Positions 11,430 through 23,167 of a stretch of 64,000 nucleotides of DNA are shown one piece after another. This DNA is from Thermothielavioides terrestris NRRL 8126 (taxonomy: Eukaryota; Ascomycota; Sordariomycetes; Sordariales; Chaetomiaceae), in NCBI RefSeq assembly GCF_000226115.1, contig NC_016459.1, forward strand, positions 3,147,501-3,211,500, in the 5' to 3' direction. Within the stretch, counting starts at the first letter, position 1. The number at the start of each line of letters is the position of its first letter. A model generated the notes under the pieces. That model was not told the origin of the DNA. It saw only the letters and a list, made by a program, of their open reading frames with translations, and ran no database searches. A program made the position numbers and the translations under genes.

Positions 11430-14400
11430 GAAAAAGATAATAATACCTTTGTTCGTTATAATATAAGGCTCTTATAGTATAGCCTAGAACTCTAGGTTCT
11501 TTAGGGTAGCTATTAGCTCTTATTACTAAAGGAGGGGAGACTTTTATAGGCTATAGAGCACCTTCTTTAGCTTTAGGATAGTTTCTAGTTTACAATAGCT
11601 ATATAGTATCTCTATATAAATGTCTTTATCGATCTTTATATTAATAAAGGCGTTGACTATATTAAATTGCTTTAGTTCTAAGTTAAACCTCGCTATAGTA
11701 GCGAGTACTATTCTAAAGGATTATATAACGAATATAGCTATATAGTTCTCTTTAGTAAACCTCTTCTTTTACTAATTACTATATACTACTAGCTTCGCTT
11801 TATATTTAATAAGGTACCTACTTTTATTGAACTTATAGATATATACCTATATATAATCTAGGATCTACTTGCCCTAGATCTCCTTATTATAGTAGCGAAT
11901 CTCTTTCTAGGAGCCTATCGCTTTATAGCTTTGGAAATAATTATATTTAGCTTCTAGGAATAGCTAGCCTAGTAGGTAATCTTTAAGTTCAAAGTGCTAT
12001 CGAGGTATAGATAGGAGTATCGACTAGTAGATAGATCCGAGCTTACCTTCTTTCTATAGGCGATCGACTTCTTTTTAAAAGATCCTCTTAGCGTTACTAT
12101 CTTCCTTCTTAATAGTACCAACTACCTTTTTAGCCTTCTTTTTACTCTTTTAAACGAGTTTTTCTCTCTTTTCTTCTATATAGAGGACCCTCTTTAAGTA
12201 CCTATATTTAGTAGTTCTAAGGCTCAACGTTCCTATATTAAAGGTAGCCTCCTATAGCTAGAACGCTCCTTTAGAGGCTTTAGGTATATATAAGCCTAGG
12301 AAGGTAGCTACGATCAAGGCGCTTAGCAAAGTAGATAAAGGAGTTGGATATTAGAACTCTAGGAAAATGCCTATAGCGTCGCCTTTTACTATAATAGTAT
12401 CTAATACTTCTTCGATAGTAGCTAGGCTCTCTTTTAGTTCTTTAAAGGTTATTAAGAGTATATTGAACGCCTCTATTGTATCCTCTTCCTTAGCTATAGA
12501 CGTAAAATCATTGTTATCTAGCTAATCGGTATTATTAGTACCTTTAGCATTGAGCTAGCGCTTTAGCTCTTTGAGGTCTACTTAGGGAATGTCTTATACT
12601 ATAAGTTTCAGATTATTTAGGTATATTTACTTTTTATTAAAGATTATATTGTATATATATACTACTTAGTTAGTAGCTAGGTTCTAAATATAATAGATAT
12701 TTAAAGAATTATATCCTACGAAGTAGCTAATCTAAGCTTTTAGTTAGAACTATTTAAGACGCCTTTCTTTCTTCTTAGCAATATCTATTATAGTATATAC
12801 TTTGCAACTATAGATCTTTAAATGCCCTTAGTATAGCTTATACTCTAAGGCTCTTAGGCTATCTCTCTTAGTAAAGAAGGTATAAAAGCGATCTAATAGC
12901 GTTATCTACTCTATTGTCAAGGATAGTGTCCTATTGTAAAGATATACTATAGCCTTTATAACTTCTAACTACAGTTGCCCTAGCAATTGTACGCTAATAG
13001 CTATCGTTCTAGCCTTCTCCTTAATTATACCCCCTAAGCGTTCAACGCCTTTGTTCTATATAGGCGTATTAGGCGCTAAAGGCTCTATTCGAATACCTTA
13101 TTTCTCTACCTAGGTAGTAATAGCGCTCGCCTATATAAATTCGTTGTTATACTCTAGGACCTTAATACGTAGCTAATACTACCTTTTAAGTAGTATAGCG
13201 AAGTATTTAATAGCTACTAAGATACCTAGCGCCTTACAATTATATAGATAGTAGTCTTATATTATACTCGAATAGCGATCTATTGCTAATAGCAGATATT
13301 TAAAGCGCTATCTACCTTCTTAGAAAGGGTATAAATCTAGGGTAATCCTATCGCCTAGGCTATAGTTCAACGGCCTAGGAATATAATTAGGCCTACGTTT
13401 TAATTTGCTAAGGCTATAGCTGTTATATTCGAACATTGATATACCTTTAATATACCCTCTTTATAAACAATTGACAAAGTGTTTAAAGGCCCTTAGGCCT
13501 ATATAGCTAAAGCGTAGATACTAAGTTATAGTATCTACTACGCTCTCTATATAATAAGCCTAACGATTAAGCCTCTTCGTTTAAATAGTAAAGGCTATAG
13601 GTATATAGTCCTTAGGTATATATTCGAGGATATATTGTTAAAGCTTCTTTATAATATATCTAAGAAGTATATAATCTTAGCGCTTAAGTAGATAGTTCAG
13701 TATACTCTCTAGCCTATTGTCCTACTAGATCCCTCGTTGATTAAGCTACTTTAACGATATAATATTATATACAAAGGTTAGGCAATAAGCTACATTATAT
13801 AGTATAAAGACTATAACGCCCTTGTCGTTCTATAGTTTAATATCTATCTTACTATATCCTTTAATCTAAATAGGGTATTCGCCTACCTAGATATAGTCAT
13901 TAGATATAGCTAACTTAGGAGGCCTTTTAAACCTACTTAGATAATTAACGATATAAATAGTTGACCCTAAATCTAGGATTACCGAGTTGATTAGAAGGTA
14001 TCTCTAGCCTACCTAGAATATAGCTAGGATCATAGTGAAGCTCGCTATATATTTACCTATAGTTCTCTACTACTACGTTCTTATAATATACTAGTAGCTA
14101 AATATCGCTATAATGTTAGTGCCTATATTAGGGGCGTTGCCTATATCGGGGGCGATACCTACTTTAGGGGTAGTACCTACTTTAGGGGCGTTACCCTCTT
14201 CCTAAGTAGTACTCTCTTTAGGAGCAGTGCCCTCTTTAGAGGCGTTGGCATCTACTATATCTACTTTAGGGACCTTAGGCTCCTTCGTTAAAAATATAGC
14301 TATAGCTCTCTTAGAGTAGTCAGCTAGTCAATATAGTAATGGATCTTCGTTTATATTGCTCTTTACGTCGTTAGCGAGGCTACTTCTAGACCTCTTTATC

Positions 14401-15817
14401 TAGAGCCTATTAGCCTCTGTTTACAAAGTTGAATCAGCCTTTAAATTAGCCTCTATATAAGCCTTAATATATTCTCTAGGTTCCTACCTAAGCGGTATAC
14501 TCTTAGAGTTTAAATAGTAGTATTACTTAATTAGATAGAAATAATTGTAGGTATAGCACTTCTTTAATATATTTAAGGACTTTATAGAGGTACTAGGAGC
14601 TATAGGCGTACTTAGCTTATATTTAGAGTAGGATTAGCTAATTCTAGCTCCTTCTTTACGATTAACTTAGTACCTAAGGCGATCCTCCTAATCTTTTAGT
14701 TGCTTAGGGTCTTTATTTTCTTTCTCTCTAGAGCTATATATTAGGAAGGATCCTTTCCCTATATAGTTAAACGTCTTCTTAAAGAATAGATATATACCTT
14801 TATAGACTTCTATAGCTATATCTTAAAAAGTTAGTTTCTTAAAGATCTCTATTTTATTTATAGTATAGAGGGAAATAAAGCTTAGGAATAGCTTCTCTAG
14901 TATAGCTATCAATTTGTTAAACTATAGGCTAGGATCTTTTATCTTATTTATTTTCTAGAGGGAAGCTTTATCTATTAGGCTCTCCTACTTAATAAGCTAC
15001 CTCTTGAAATTAGTCTCCTTAATATATATATTCCTAGAGTATTTAAGTATATTGAAGTAGGTACAAATATATATTTGAAGCTTAGTTATCGTTTTAATAG
15101 TTGGCTAAACGATCTTCTTAAGGTTATTGTACTATATTCAAAGGTTAGTATACTCTATAAAGTAAGTAGACCGGTAGTTAGCTACTACTATAGTAGTTAT
15201 AAAGGTTAATATCTAAGTAAGATAATTAGTCTAACGTTTATAGTCCTTATATTTATAGTCTAGATTCTTCTCGACCTATAAAATAACGATAGCGATATTG
15301 TTATTAAACTACTTCTCCCTCTCGTTATAGAGCTTCCTCTAATAGCTATTTAGTGCTTAGACATTAGGCTACTCTTATAGACCTTTGTTCTTAAAGAGGG
15401 TCTAGGAATCTATATCGTTATTCTAAGCTATAGAGGCAGTACTAGACCGCTACTTACTTATAGCGGATACTCCTAGATCGGCTAGAGCTTCTATAGCTAT
15501 AGCTAGTGTAGAAGCCTATAGTTCAACGATATATTCCTAGAGCTTACGCTAAATACAGTTATAGGCAAGATTATAGGTATTAGCCGTTATAGACTTTAGG
15601 AGGAGCTCCACCTTGCCTTCGAAATAGTTGAGTAGATCGAGATACTTAGCCTTATTGACGAACTTACAATTCTAAGCTACCTAGTCATCTAAGCTAGCTA
15701 GGATAATATTAATCTTTATATCGGCTTTCGAAGATATAGTAGTTGCTACTAAGTACTATATATAGGGCTATATACTTAGAGATAGGGCTAGGTTTTCAAG
15801 CTAATGAGACTCTTAAT

Positions 15818-16027
15818 TGTTAAAACCGCTATATAGGCTTAGGAAGATGAAGCTATCACGATGCAAGCAATGTATACAACTAGGATCAATCGTAGTATTG
15901 AGGATGTTGTATTGTAGGAGAGTTCTCCTGATCAGGAGCCTAGTCTTAGGCGGCAGTTGGGCATCAAGCCGGTGGATCCTAATCTCGGTGGGCCGGCCCG
16001 CTACCCCGGGCCGGGCTGGTTCTGACA
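15818..16027 (-). repeat. Right LTR (5' LTR of the minus-strand element)
   Basis: 210 bp. It keeps the GC-rich segment GGGCCGGCCCGCTACCCCGG that is converted to CTAG-type sequence in the left LTR, but has its own transitions near its start (TGTTAA for TGTTGG, ATAT for ACGT). Each LTR was therefore mutated independently after insertion. Confidence 0.9.
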
Positions 16028-16032
16028 GATAT

Positions 16033-17328
16033 GATATCCAAGCTGTCGTCCCCACAAGTCCCTCAGAGGAAACGCGGAGTGGCCCTAGGACCCAAACTGG
16101 GGATGGTGGAGGTTGGGGGAAGACTGGCGTAGTCTTAAGCTTGGGCATATCGCCCTTTTTGGGCTCCGGCCCTTCGTCCTGTTTCTCCGCTTCGGATCTA
16201 CTCGACGTTTCGTGCGGCTATAACTATAAACGGACGCGCATTAAGCAACCCCACCAGTTCCATTCAAGCATGACATCGCTTGGGGGGGCATGTAAGATTA
16301 CCGCATAACGGAACGGGCCAAGGCCAAGAGCCCAGGCGACTTGGGCGACTTGCCCCGGTGCCAGCCAGATGGGAGCCTGGTGCTCACGGGGACGGTCGAG
16401 GCAGCCACACGGCGGCCATACAATAGTGGCGCGGCGAAGGACCTCCTGATGAGCGAATGGACGGGATGGATGGCGCACGGCCGGTTGGGCTGTCTAATCG
16501 ACGCATGCGAGGAGCAGGTCGTAAGCAGCTTCGGGGCAATGAAGTGTTCAGTGCGCTTTGGTCACTTCCCTCCCGCGATGTGGGTGTGGCCGGCGATATC
16601 GGCTGCTGCATCAGATAGTGGTGAACCGGACTTTGAGTCTGCGTGTGCCATACGGCGTGTGGACGGTTGTGAACCTCCATGCTTTCTAACGGCGTTAACA
16701 CGATGAGGGGAATCTACGAGGATATTGCCCTATCTGCGCTTTGGTGAGCGTGGCTGACAGATCACGGTCATATCCACTAAGCGCTTCGTAGGTGCTTGTC
16801 ATAAAGATGACGGCTTCGCCGGTCGATTCAGACGTGGTTTGCTTGCTGTTGTGTGTTCACGTCTCTCGGCAGGCGACTGGAGTCACCATAGGCAAGCTCC
16901 CAACGCACCACTTCATCACTGTTTCACAGTTCTCATTCCAACATTGCACGCGCCCAACCCTATTTGATACAACATAGTCGACTCGCTCTTCCCGCCGGGA
17001 AGGTACCCAATATTCGAACGGCTGGCCCAGTACGTGGTGTCTGTTTGGCTGCAGATACGGCGAAGAGATTCCACTCAAGACCCTGCCAACCTGGAAACTC
17101 ACCTCTCTTCACGAAGTTGGGCGGAAACTGAACACCAGCACGAGCAAAAGCCTCCCTTCCCGGACAGCCGCATCATCTTCCACGAAATTGCCCCGTCCTC
17201 AACGAGCCTTTAACCTGTTCAAACCCCAACCAACCTTACCGATCGTCCAACCTCAGCGCAAGCTGACTGCACACAACTTCCATCTCACTCGGTTTTCCAG
17301 ACCAAGAACAACATCAAGCTACGTTAAG
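16033..17328. other. Intergenic stretch right of the retrotransposon
   Basis: Base composition returns to normal immediately after the target duplication. No gene is supported; the part just upstream of 17329 is probably promoter and 5' leader of the small Met-Cys gene. Confidence 0.45.
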
Positions 17329-17662
17329 ATGTGCAGCCGCAAGATCTTCATCCACCACCGCTGCGGCCACCAAGTCACCACGTCGGTCGAAAGCTGCGGT
17401 ACGTACATTACCCTTCTTTCTTCCCAACACCGATTCTTCCCTCCCACTAGCGCGCTCCTCTTCATGAATGATCGGATCCCCTCCCTTCGACACCACCAGA
17501 TCACCCTCAATCCATTCTTTTTGCTGACAAACACGCCCATCGGCGCGTCACGCTGGGGCATTAGACAAGGTCGAGTGCCGCCTCGTGAAGGACCAGCAGA
17601 CCGTGTCGAACCGGTTCCCGTGCATCGTCCCGACGTGTGTATACTACGGCAAGTTTGATTGA
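17329..17662 (+). CDS. Small Met-Cys protein A (55 aa)
   Basis: Exon 1 is 17329-17398 and exon 2 is 17565-17662, joined in phase 1 across a 166-nt intron (GTACGT donor, GCTGAC branch-like site, TTAG acceptor). The product is 55 aa, starts MCSRK, has an RCGH motif, and ends CVYYGKFD-stop. It contains six cysteines after residue 1 and no signal peptide or membrane segment, so it is likely intracellular and perhaps metal-binding. Both exons make Cys-containing sequence in only one frame. A similar short Met-Cys protein lies at 24778-24957. I know such short MC-starting proteins as a recurrent but uncharacterised theme in filamentous fungi. Confidence 0.65.
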
Positions 17663-18166
17663 TGGCGACGGAACAAATTCCTGACTTGCTTGCTTGCTTG
17701 CGGTTTCCGAAGCGTAGGAGATGGGTACCTGCCGCGGAGTGTCGGGAGAGTTTCGAGTGTGTGGGCTGCCATGCCGCTGGTCATGGATGGCATGCTTGAT
17801 CACGCCGGGGGTGAGGGCGGGCTCTGGGGTAGGAGGGTAATGTGATAATGGATTCGGCAAATCACATATGGGTTTCTCTGTACGTCGTGGTTTTGCGCTT
17901 GTTTGGGAGCCTTCAGGTTCTTCTCGGGCTGTTGGTGGTTGCTGCCCCAGGGACTTAGAGAGGAAGTAGAGGGTTGCCGGACGGAGGAGGGGACTGGGCG
18001 TAATGTTGGAGACCGGAACAGGCAAGGCCTTCCAGGTTGATAGCAGGTTCCGTAGCTAGCGTACAGCGTAATTGCGTGGTGTCTGTTGACTGTTCCATCA
18101 TCCGCTCTTGGAGAGCATAGCGAGAGGTGTCACTTAGAGTGAACAAAAAATTGGTTCCACCATCAA
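17663..18166. other. Intergenic stretch before tRNA-Ser
   Basis: No gene or repeat supported. Short frames only. Confidence 0.45.
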
Positions 18167-18275
18167 GTCACTTTGGCGGAGTGGTTAACGCGCTGCCCTG
18201 CTAAGTGCAGCGCCCCTTAGCAGTATTAGTTAGGCAGTTCCTTCGGGAGCGTAGGTTCGAATCCTACAGGTGACG
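18167..18275 (+). tRNA. tRNA-Ser(GCU) with an anticodon-loop intron
   Basis: The acceptor stem GTCACTT pairs with AGGTGAC (one T-G pair), followed by discriminator G at 18275. The D arm closes with GCG/CGC. The anticodon stem CTGCC/GGCAG encloses loop CT-GCT-A...A, with an intron of about 28 nt inserted after position 37, the canonical site. A long variable arm (TTCCTTCGGGAGC) identifies serine tRNA, and the T arm GTAGG-TTCGAAT-CCTAC is perfect. A short T-run follows a few bases downstream and can act as the Pol III terminator. The gene sits about 100 bp from the end of the GH79 gene, which runs on the opposite strand. Confidence 0.95.
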
Positions 18276-18378
18276 ATTTCTTTTGGCTCTGCATCAGTGA
18301 CCCACGTCCAAGACCGCGAGTTGCCGCAAGATTTTGCTTCTTTTTCTCTCGCTCTTCCGACAACAGTCCTCAGGGCGC

Positions 18379-20033
18379 TCACTGCAGATAGACCAGCAGC
18401 GCCTCCGTGGCCTTGACGTCAAACGTCGCCTGCCCGTCCACCACGTCCACTGTCTCGAACGTCTCCTCCCCCGCCACCAGACACGTCCCATTCTCCCAGT
18501 ACTGCCCGCCGAACAGAATCCGATCCCCGCGATCAACCCTCGCGAGGGCGCTGCTAGCGGTCAATCTCTTGGCGCGCACCGAACCTCCTCCTCCTCCTCC
18601 CAGGACAGCCCCCAACCCCGTCAGCGTAAACCGCTGACTGCTCCGGGCGCCGCTGCCGGCATAGTAATCCGAATTGTACAGCAGCGCGCGCAGCGGCCGG
18701 CCCTGCGCGTCGAAGCTCGCGTACGCCGCGTAGTTGGTGGCGGTCGAGCCCGCGTCGAGCGCCGCCACCGTCCGCGCCCCCGCCAGCAGCGCCACCGCCG
18801 CCGTCGCCCCGTGGTACGGCGCCCCCATGCTGTACCGGCCCCAGAAGCAGTACTGGCAGTTGCCTACCGTGCCGTGGTGGAAGTAGACGCGCGAGATGTT
18901 GGACGAGACCGCGCGCAGCGTGTAGTCGAGTGTCCATAGCGCCGCGCCGAAGGTCGGCGAGACAGAGGCGGCGCCGCCGCCCGAGACTGTGGTGGGTCAC
19001 CGGTGGGTGGTGCGGTGTTTAGTTGATGAGCTGCTTTGGGCAACCGGCATGCTGCAAAAGGGGCGAATTACTAAGGGAGTCATGGAGCGGAGCGGGCTCA
19101 CCTGAGTTGGTCTCGCCTAGGACGTATTCTTTGCCGACTGCCCTCGCGGCCGCGACGTCGGCGTCGAACAGCGTGTGGATGTTGCTGGCGATCTGCGCGT
19201 GCGATTGCAGCTTCTGCACCGTGCCGCCGGGGTAGTTGTGGTGTGCGTAGTGCCTCACGTACTGCTCTGCCGTCGCGTTTTCCTGAGCGATCAGCTCCGC
19301 GGCTCCCCACTTCGGCGGCGCATCGTTCCAGTTGCCCGCCTGGATGATGTTGGTCTTGCCAAGCGCGCGGCCGACGCGGATGTTCCAGCTGATTTGGGAG
19401 GCTGCGTCTGTGGCCGGCGTCCAGGTCCCCGCGGCGATGGGCTGTCCGTCGTTCTTGTAGTCTGGAGAAGGGTAAGTTGCTTGACCGAACGCTCCGGGCC
19501 GTCACCGGTTCGAGTTGATGCTTACACTCCGGCTCATTGCCGAGCTCAATGGCCAGAAGGTTCTTGACTTCGGTCACGGCCACTTTGGCGGCTGCGATGG
19601 TGTTGTCGATGTTGTTCTTGCCCCTGTTCAGACCGACCACGACGCTCCCAGGATACGTCCCTGCGAGCGTCATGAACTTTGGCCCGAACGTCAGGGTCGA
19701 GGGGGCGTCGGCAGGGCTGGGCACCGAGTACACGACGTAGGCCGAGCTGGAGGCGTCGAAGGATGCCCGATCCTGGGTGGTGCCGCCAATTCGGATCGGG
19801 GGCCACACTCCAGTCAGGTCTTTCCAGTTCGAGAGGCACTGATTCGTGGCCGTCACATTGGTGAAGTAGGATGGGAAGGCGAAGAACTCGAAAGAGATGC
19901 CGACTGGGGCTGGGTCGAGGGTTGCATAAGAGTAACCTCCCGTGCCGGCCTTGCTGGGGACTTCAAAGGTGACGGCCTCGGCAACGCGGACTGCCGCTGC
20001 GCAGAGCGCTGCAAGACGTGTTATCCAAGTCAT
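18379..20033 (-). CDS. GH79 beta-glucuronidase-like secreted glycoside hydrolase
   Basis: Three exons on the minus strand: 20033-19526, 19461-19102 and 18986-18379, both junctions in phase 1 with GTAAGC and GTGAGC donors. The product is 491 aa. A signal peptide (MTWITRLAALCAAAVRVAEA) precedes a TIM-barrel-like region. The GNEPE motif around residue 168 supplies the expected acid/base glutamate, and GETNS near residue 288 the expected nucleophile of GH79. The last 90 or so residues (ILFGGQYWENGTC, ending ALLVYLQ) resemble the GH79 C-terminal beta domain. Enzymes of this family release glucuronic acid or its 4-O-methyl form from arabinogalactan or similar glycans. The substrate here is not determined by sequence alone. 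It lies near an AA9 LPMO but in opposite orientation. Confidence 0.85.
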
Positions 20034-20701
20034 GCTGGCTTCTTACCGTGAGACGAAGATGGGATATGTGAAGTCATCGTCAAGTGCGGCTGCCCACACC
20101 AGATTTACCCCCCAGGCCGGAGGCAGGCTCGGCAGGCCCGCAGCCGAACGAGCCTCGGTCTTTTAGCCACCGATGTGACGCAAGGGTGCGCCCTTTCTGA
20201 GCTGCCATTCTTCCAGGCCTCGCTTGAACGGAATATACAGACCTGGCTCTCCGTCTTGGGTTCCAAGCTTGGCACTGCTTGAAACCTGGTCGACAGTTGT
20301 AGTACGTTTAATGGCTGGAATATGTGGGGAGCTGACGAACATTCAGGGTCGAAAGTGGATGATGAATTTGCGCCTTGATAGGTGCGTTTCAATTATCCGT
20401 TCAGACACCATGGAACAGATGACAGCAATGTCCGTAAAGGTGGGGGGTAATGTCTTATAAGCCTGCTAGTTGCAGTGGCAGTTGAGATACGTGCTGCAAA
20501 ACAAGTCATCAAACATTCACAATTGAAAACGCGCGAAAGTTGGCCAGGCGGTCATCGTGATGCAGTTTTCTGCAAACCATCAGAAATCAGTATGTGGTAA
20601 CAATCTAACCATCTATGAGTACCAGGCAATAGCAAAGCAGTTCATCGAAACCCACGAGCCAAACAAACACCCTTCCCCGACAGCTCGCCAGTGCTCACTC
20701 A
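20034..20701. other. Intergenic stretch (GH79 upstream region)
   Basis: No gene supported. Contains the promoter of the minus-strand GH79 gene and the 3' flank of the next minus-strand gene. Confidence 0.45.
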
Positions 20702-21835
20702 TCAGCGTCTTCTAGTCCGACTTCCCTTCAGCGCTGAGGGCCTGCGGCTGCCAGCCTTAACGATCCGCATGCGCGGCGGCCGACGGAGATTTTCGGCTGC
20801 TCTACCGCGCCTTCGCTTGAGTTTCAAGAGGTCGTCCTTGATCACCCGCAGGCGCTCTTCCAGCTTGGCCACCTGCTTCAAGGGGCCCTCACAGGCTTCG
20901 ATAATGGCAGCCGGGTCTAGGTCCCCCATGTCGAGTTGTTCCCTCGAGACCGAGTATGATCCGTCAGACGCAACGACGCTCTGCCCGGGGCCAGGCATCT
21001 TGTGAAGCGCGGTGAATACAAATTTCATCCGCTGCATCATCTTCTTGTACGTCCGGGCGGCCCTGAGCTCGAAGAAGTGCGCGCGCCGCACCATATCACT
21101 GGCCGTCCGGATCCAGTGGAGCGGATCCTGGGCAACCACGAGCCTGAAATCCGCGCCCGAGCTCAGACTTAGGTCCATCCGGTCCAGACACTCTGACGTC
21201 TTCCGGATCACCCTGTAGAGCGACTTCTTGTCGACCCACAAGTACTCACCCATCACCGTAACCTGGTCGCGGTCAGCAGTCAGTCCCCAGCTACCCGGGA
21301 TTCGCTCCTCCTCTTTCTCCTCCTCAAAGTGATTCGAGTAGAGCAACTCGCCAGCCGGGAACAGCGGCTTCGCATCCGCCTTCCAAGTGCACGTATCCCA
21401 CGGCGGCATGCTCTTCCTTTCCCCAGGCTGGCCGAACTCGCTGCGGCCATTCGCCTCCTCGTCCAGATCCAGCACCATCGAAATAGGCTTATACTCACAC
21501 AAGATGTACGCGTTCGGGCAGTGTATCTCGACGTTGTCGACGTGGACGAACTGCGGCGCCCCGGCGTTGTCGTAGTACCAGCGGCAGCGCGAGGCCTGGC
21601 GCCACACGAGGCAGCAATCGTGCTGGGGGCAAACCTCGAACATCGGACAGTATGGCGGCCGGTTGTCCCGGTCCTGCAGCAGCTCGCACGCTTGCAGACG
21701 GCACAGGCACGGCCGCTGGCGTCTCGGCGTCACGAAGTCGCCCCCGCCGTCCGTCCCCGGCGCCGTGAAGAGTGCCGTGGCCATGGGCAGGCGCACGTCG
21801 TGCACCGAGAAGTGCACCAGGCGGGTTTTGCACAT
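20702..21835 (-). CDS. Uncharacterised Met-Cys protein (377 aa) with C-terminal coiled coil
   Basis: The frame is open upstream to 22042, but the ATG at 21835 sits in a good context (ACCAAGATG) and gives the start MCKTRLVHFSVHDVR, whereas the upstream part is low-complexity leader-like sequence. The N-terminal 100 residues are rich in Cys and His (CLCRLQAC, CPMFEVCPQHDCC), which suggests a metal-binding fold. A middle region follows with no recognised domain. The end has a predicted helix (KQVAKLEERLRVIKDDLLKL) and a very basic tail. It shares the Met-Cys start with the two short proteins at 17329 and 24778. Function unknown; no signal peptide from this start. Confidence 0.7.
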   Translation of the reverse strand: MCKTRLVHFSVHDVRLPMATALFTAPGTDGGGDFVTPRRQRPCLCRLQACELLQDRDNRPPYCPMFEVCPQHDCCLVWRQASRCRWYYDNAGAPQFVHVDNVEIHCPNAYILCEYKPISMVLDLDEEANGRSEFGQPGERKSMPPWDTCTWKADAKPLFPAGELLYSNHFEEEKEEERIPGSWGLTADRDQVTVMGEYLWVDKKSLYRVIRKTSECLDRMDLSLSSGADFRLVVAQDPLHWIRTASDMVRRAHFFELRAARTYKKMMQRMKFVFTALHKMPGPGQSVVASDGSYSVSREQLDMGDLDPAAIIEACEGPLKQVAKLEERLRVIKDDLLKLKRRRGRAAENLRRPPRMRIVKAGSRRPSALKGSRTRRR

Positions 21836-23167
21836 CTTGGTTGTTGTTTCTTTCTTCCTTTTCTGCTTGGTATGCCTTGGGGATGAGAAGAAGCTTACCG
21901 TGGTGTCCCGACTCGGTGGATGGGGCTGCTGGCTTTGTTGTATACCTGCTCTCCTGGAGGCAGTGATGGGGAGGAGAAGTAGAATATAAATGGAAGAAAC
22001 GGGGATGGAAAGCAGAGAGGAATCCCAGCGTGGGTGAGTCAAATAGGCTACCTGAGTCTCGATGCTACTCGCTTTCTGTCTTGAACAACGCTTCTGTCTT
22101 CGTGTTACAGGGACAATTTATTGAGCTCTTTATCAAGGGACCCTGAACAGAGGTATTGTGGGCTGCTATGTGTGAGGTACAGCAAACATCGCCAAGACCC
22201 GCCCGGCCTTTGTTCGACTCCGTCCGGCTCGTATTATTAGGTCGATGGGCATGATGAACGCCGTTCGATCTTCGCCGCTTAGGCTTTCGTGGACCTTGTC
22301 TCTCCTTTGTGCTCCGCAGGCCCCCTGAGAGTTGTCTGTCTGCGACAGAAAGGATCACCTTAGCGTTGTATGTTCCAGCAATTAGTTGGTCGACAGAAAA
22401 GACCAGGAGAAGGTCGAACGGCATGTCCATGCTTTAGACTACCAGCACCGAAAATGTCCCCTAAGCGGCACCAAGTTCTTCACGTGCCGAGCCTGCCGCA
22501 GGTTGGAAGCGACGGATGCCGGTTGCTAGGCCAGCAGCAGCTTAATGTGTACCTAGGTAGCTTTGATATCTCGCACCCGCCAAGTCTTGTCCATCTAGTC
22601 CGTCTTGGCCGCTCGACGACCCGGTTTCTTTGGGCACCAAATTCATCGGGTTCCGGCGTGCTCCAAGCTCGCCGGGCATAAGGCGCGATTTTCATTAAGT
22701 GACCTTGCGTATGTCCGATATTGCGATAATTTGCGTGGCTCTGCCGCGGATGCCACCCGGGCCATGCACCCCAGGTTCTCCAGTACTTCGCAGCAGTAGT
22801 CTCATCTACCCCAGATCAGGTGGAGCGAAAAAGAACTTAACCAGGGGGTGCCTTCAATATGCAGCGAACTTCCAACTGGCCGAGCTGTGCAGAGGGCTTT
22901 TACCCGCCGCCGCTTTACCCGCCTTGGCAGCAGTGCTCCCTCGGCATGACGACAAGGTGCAAGAGAAGCCGACCGCGGACAGACTCGACAAGGAACTATT
23001 CTTTAGAGAGCCGGCCGTAGGTGCGTCAGTGACCATCTATATAATGGCAGTGATCCGTGGCAACGGCAGATGGCGCGAAGTATGTCGTCTTGGCGAGGAC
23101 CTGTGAACTTCAGAATCAGTGCCCTTTTGTTGTCGTCCTCAAAGATCCGTACTCCATACAGGTTAAC
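21836..23167. other. Intergenic stretch, divergent promoter region of the Met-Cys and AA9 genes
   Basis: No gene supported over 1.3 kb. The right end contains the AA9 promoter; short CCCCAG matches to the fungal catabolite-repressor consensus SYGGRG occur at about 22770 and 22810, but the motif is too short to be strong evidence. Confidence 0.4.
23038..23044 (+). promoter_or_regulatory. Candidate TATA box of the AA9 gene
   Basis: TATATAA lies about 125 bp upstream of the AA9 ATG, a plausible distance for a highly expressed, inducible fungal secreted enzyme gene. Position and match only; no further support. Confidence 0.4.

Larger units (their letters stand above)
9996..16027 (-). mobile_element. 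RIP-degraded Ty1/copia LTR retrotransposon (6,032 bp)
   Basis: Two 210-bp LTRs (9996-10205 and 15818-16027) start TGTT and end TGACA/TGATA, and the whole is bounded by the 5-bp direct repeat GATAT (9991-9995 and 16028-16032). Coding orientation is minus. At 11418-11429 the reverse strand reads YIDN within a FFYIDNIVFAY context, matching the copia reverse-transcriptase catalytic motif FFYVDDIVFAY with GTA to ATA and GAT to AAT changes. Around 10780-10830 the reverse strand reads a degenerate RNase H motif (QDIVTISTIEVE, the first Q being TAG). RNase H left of RT fits a minus-strand copia order. A run of G on the minus strand just inside the left LTR fits a polypurine tract. No frame of useful length survives, and TA dinucleotides dominate, as expected after RIP. 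It is a dead copy. Confidence 0.93.

Noticed and set aside
10206..15817. Possible intact genes or AT-rich centromeric DNA
   Set aside because: Sharp borders at LTRs with a 5-bp duplication and RT/RNase H remnants explain it as a single RIP-mutated copia element.
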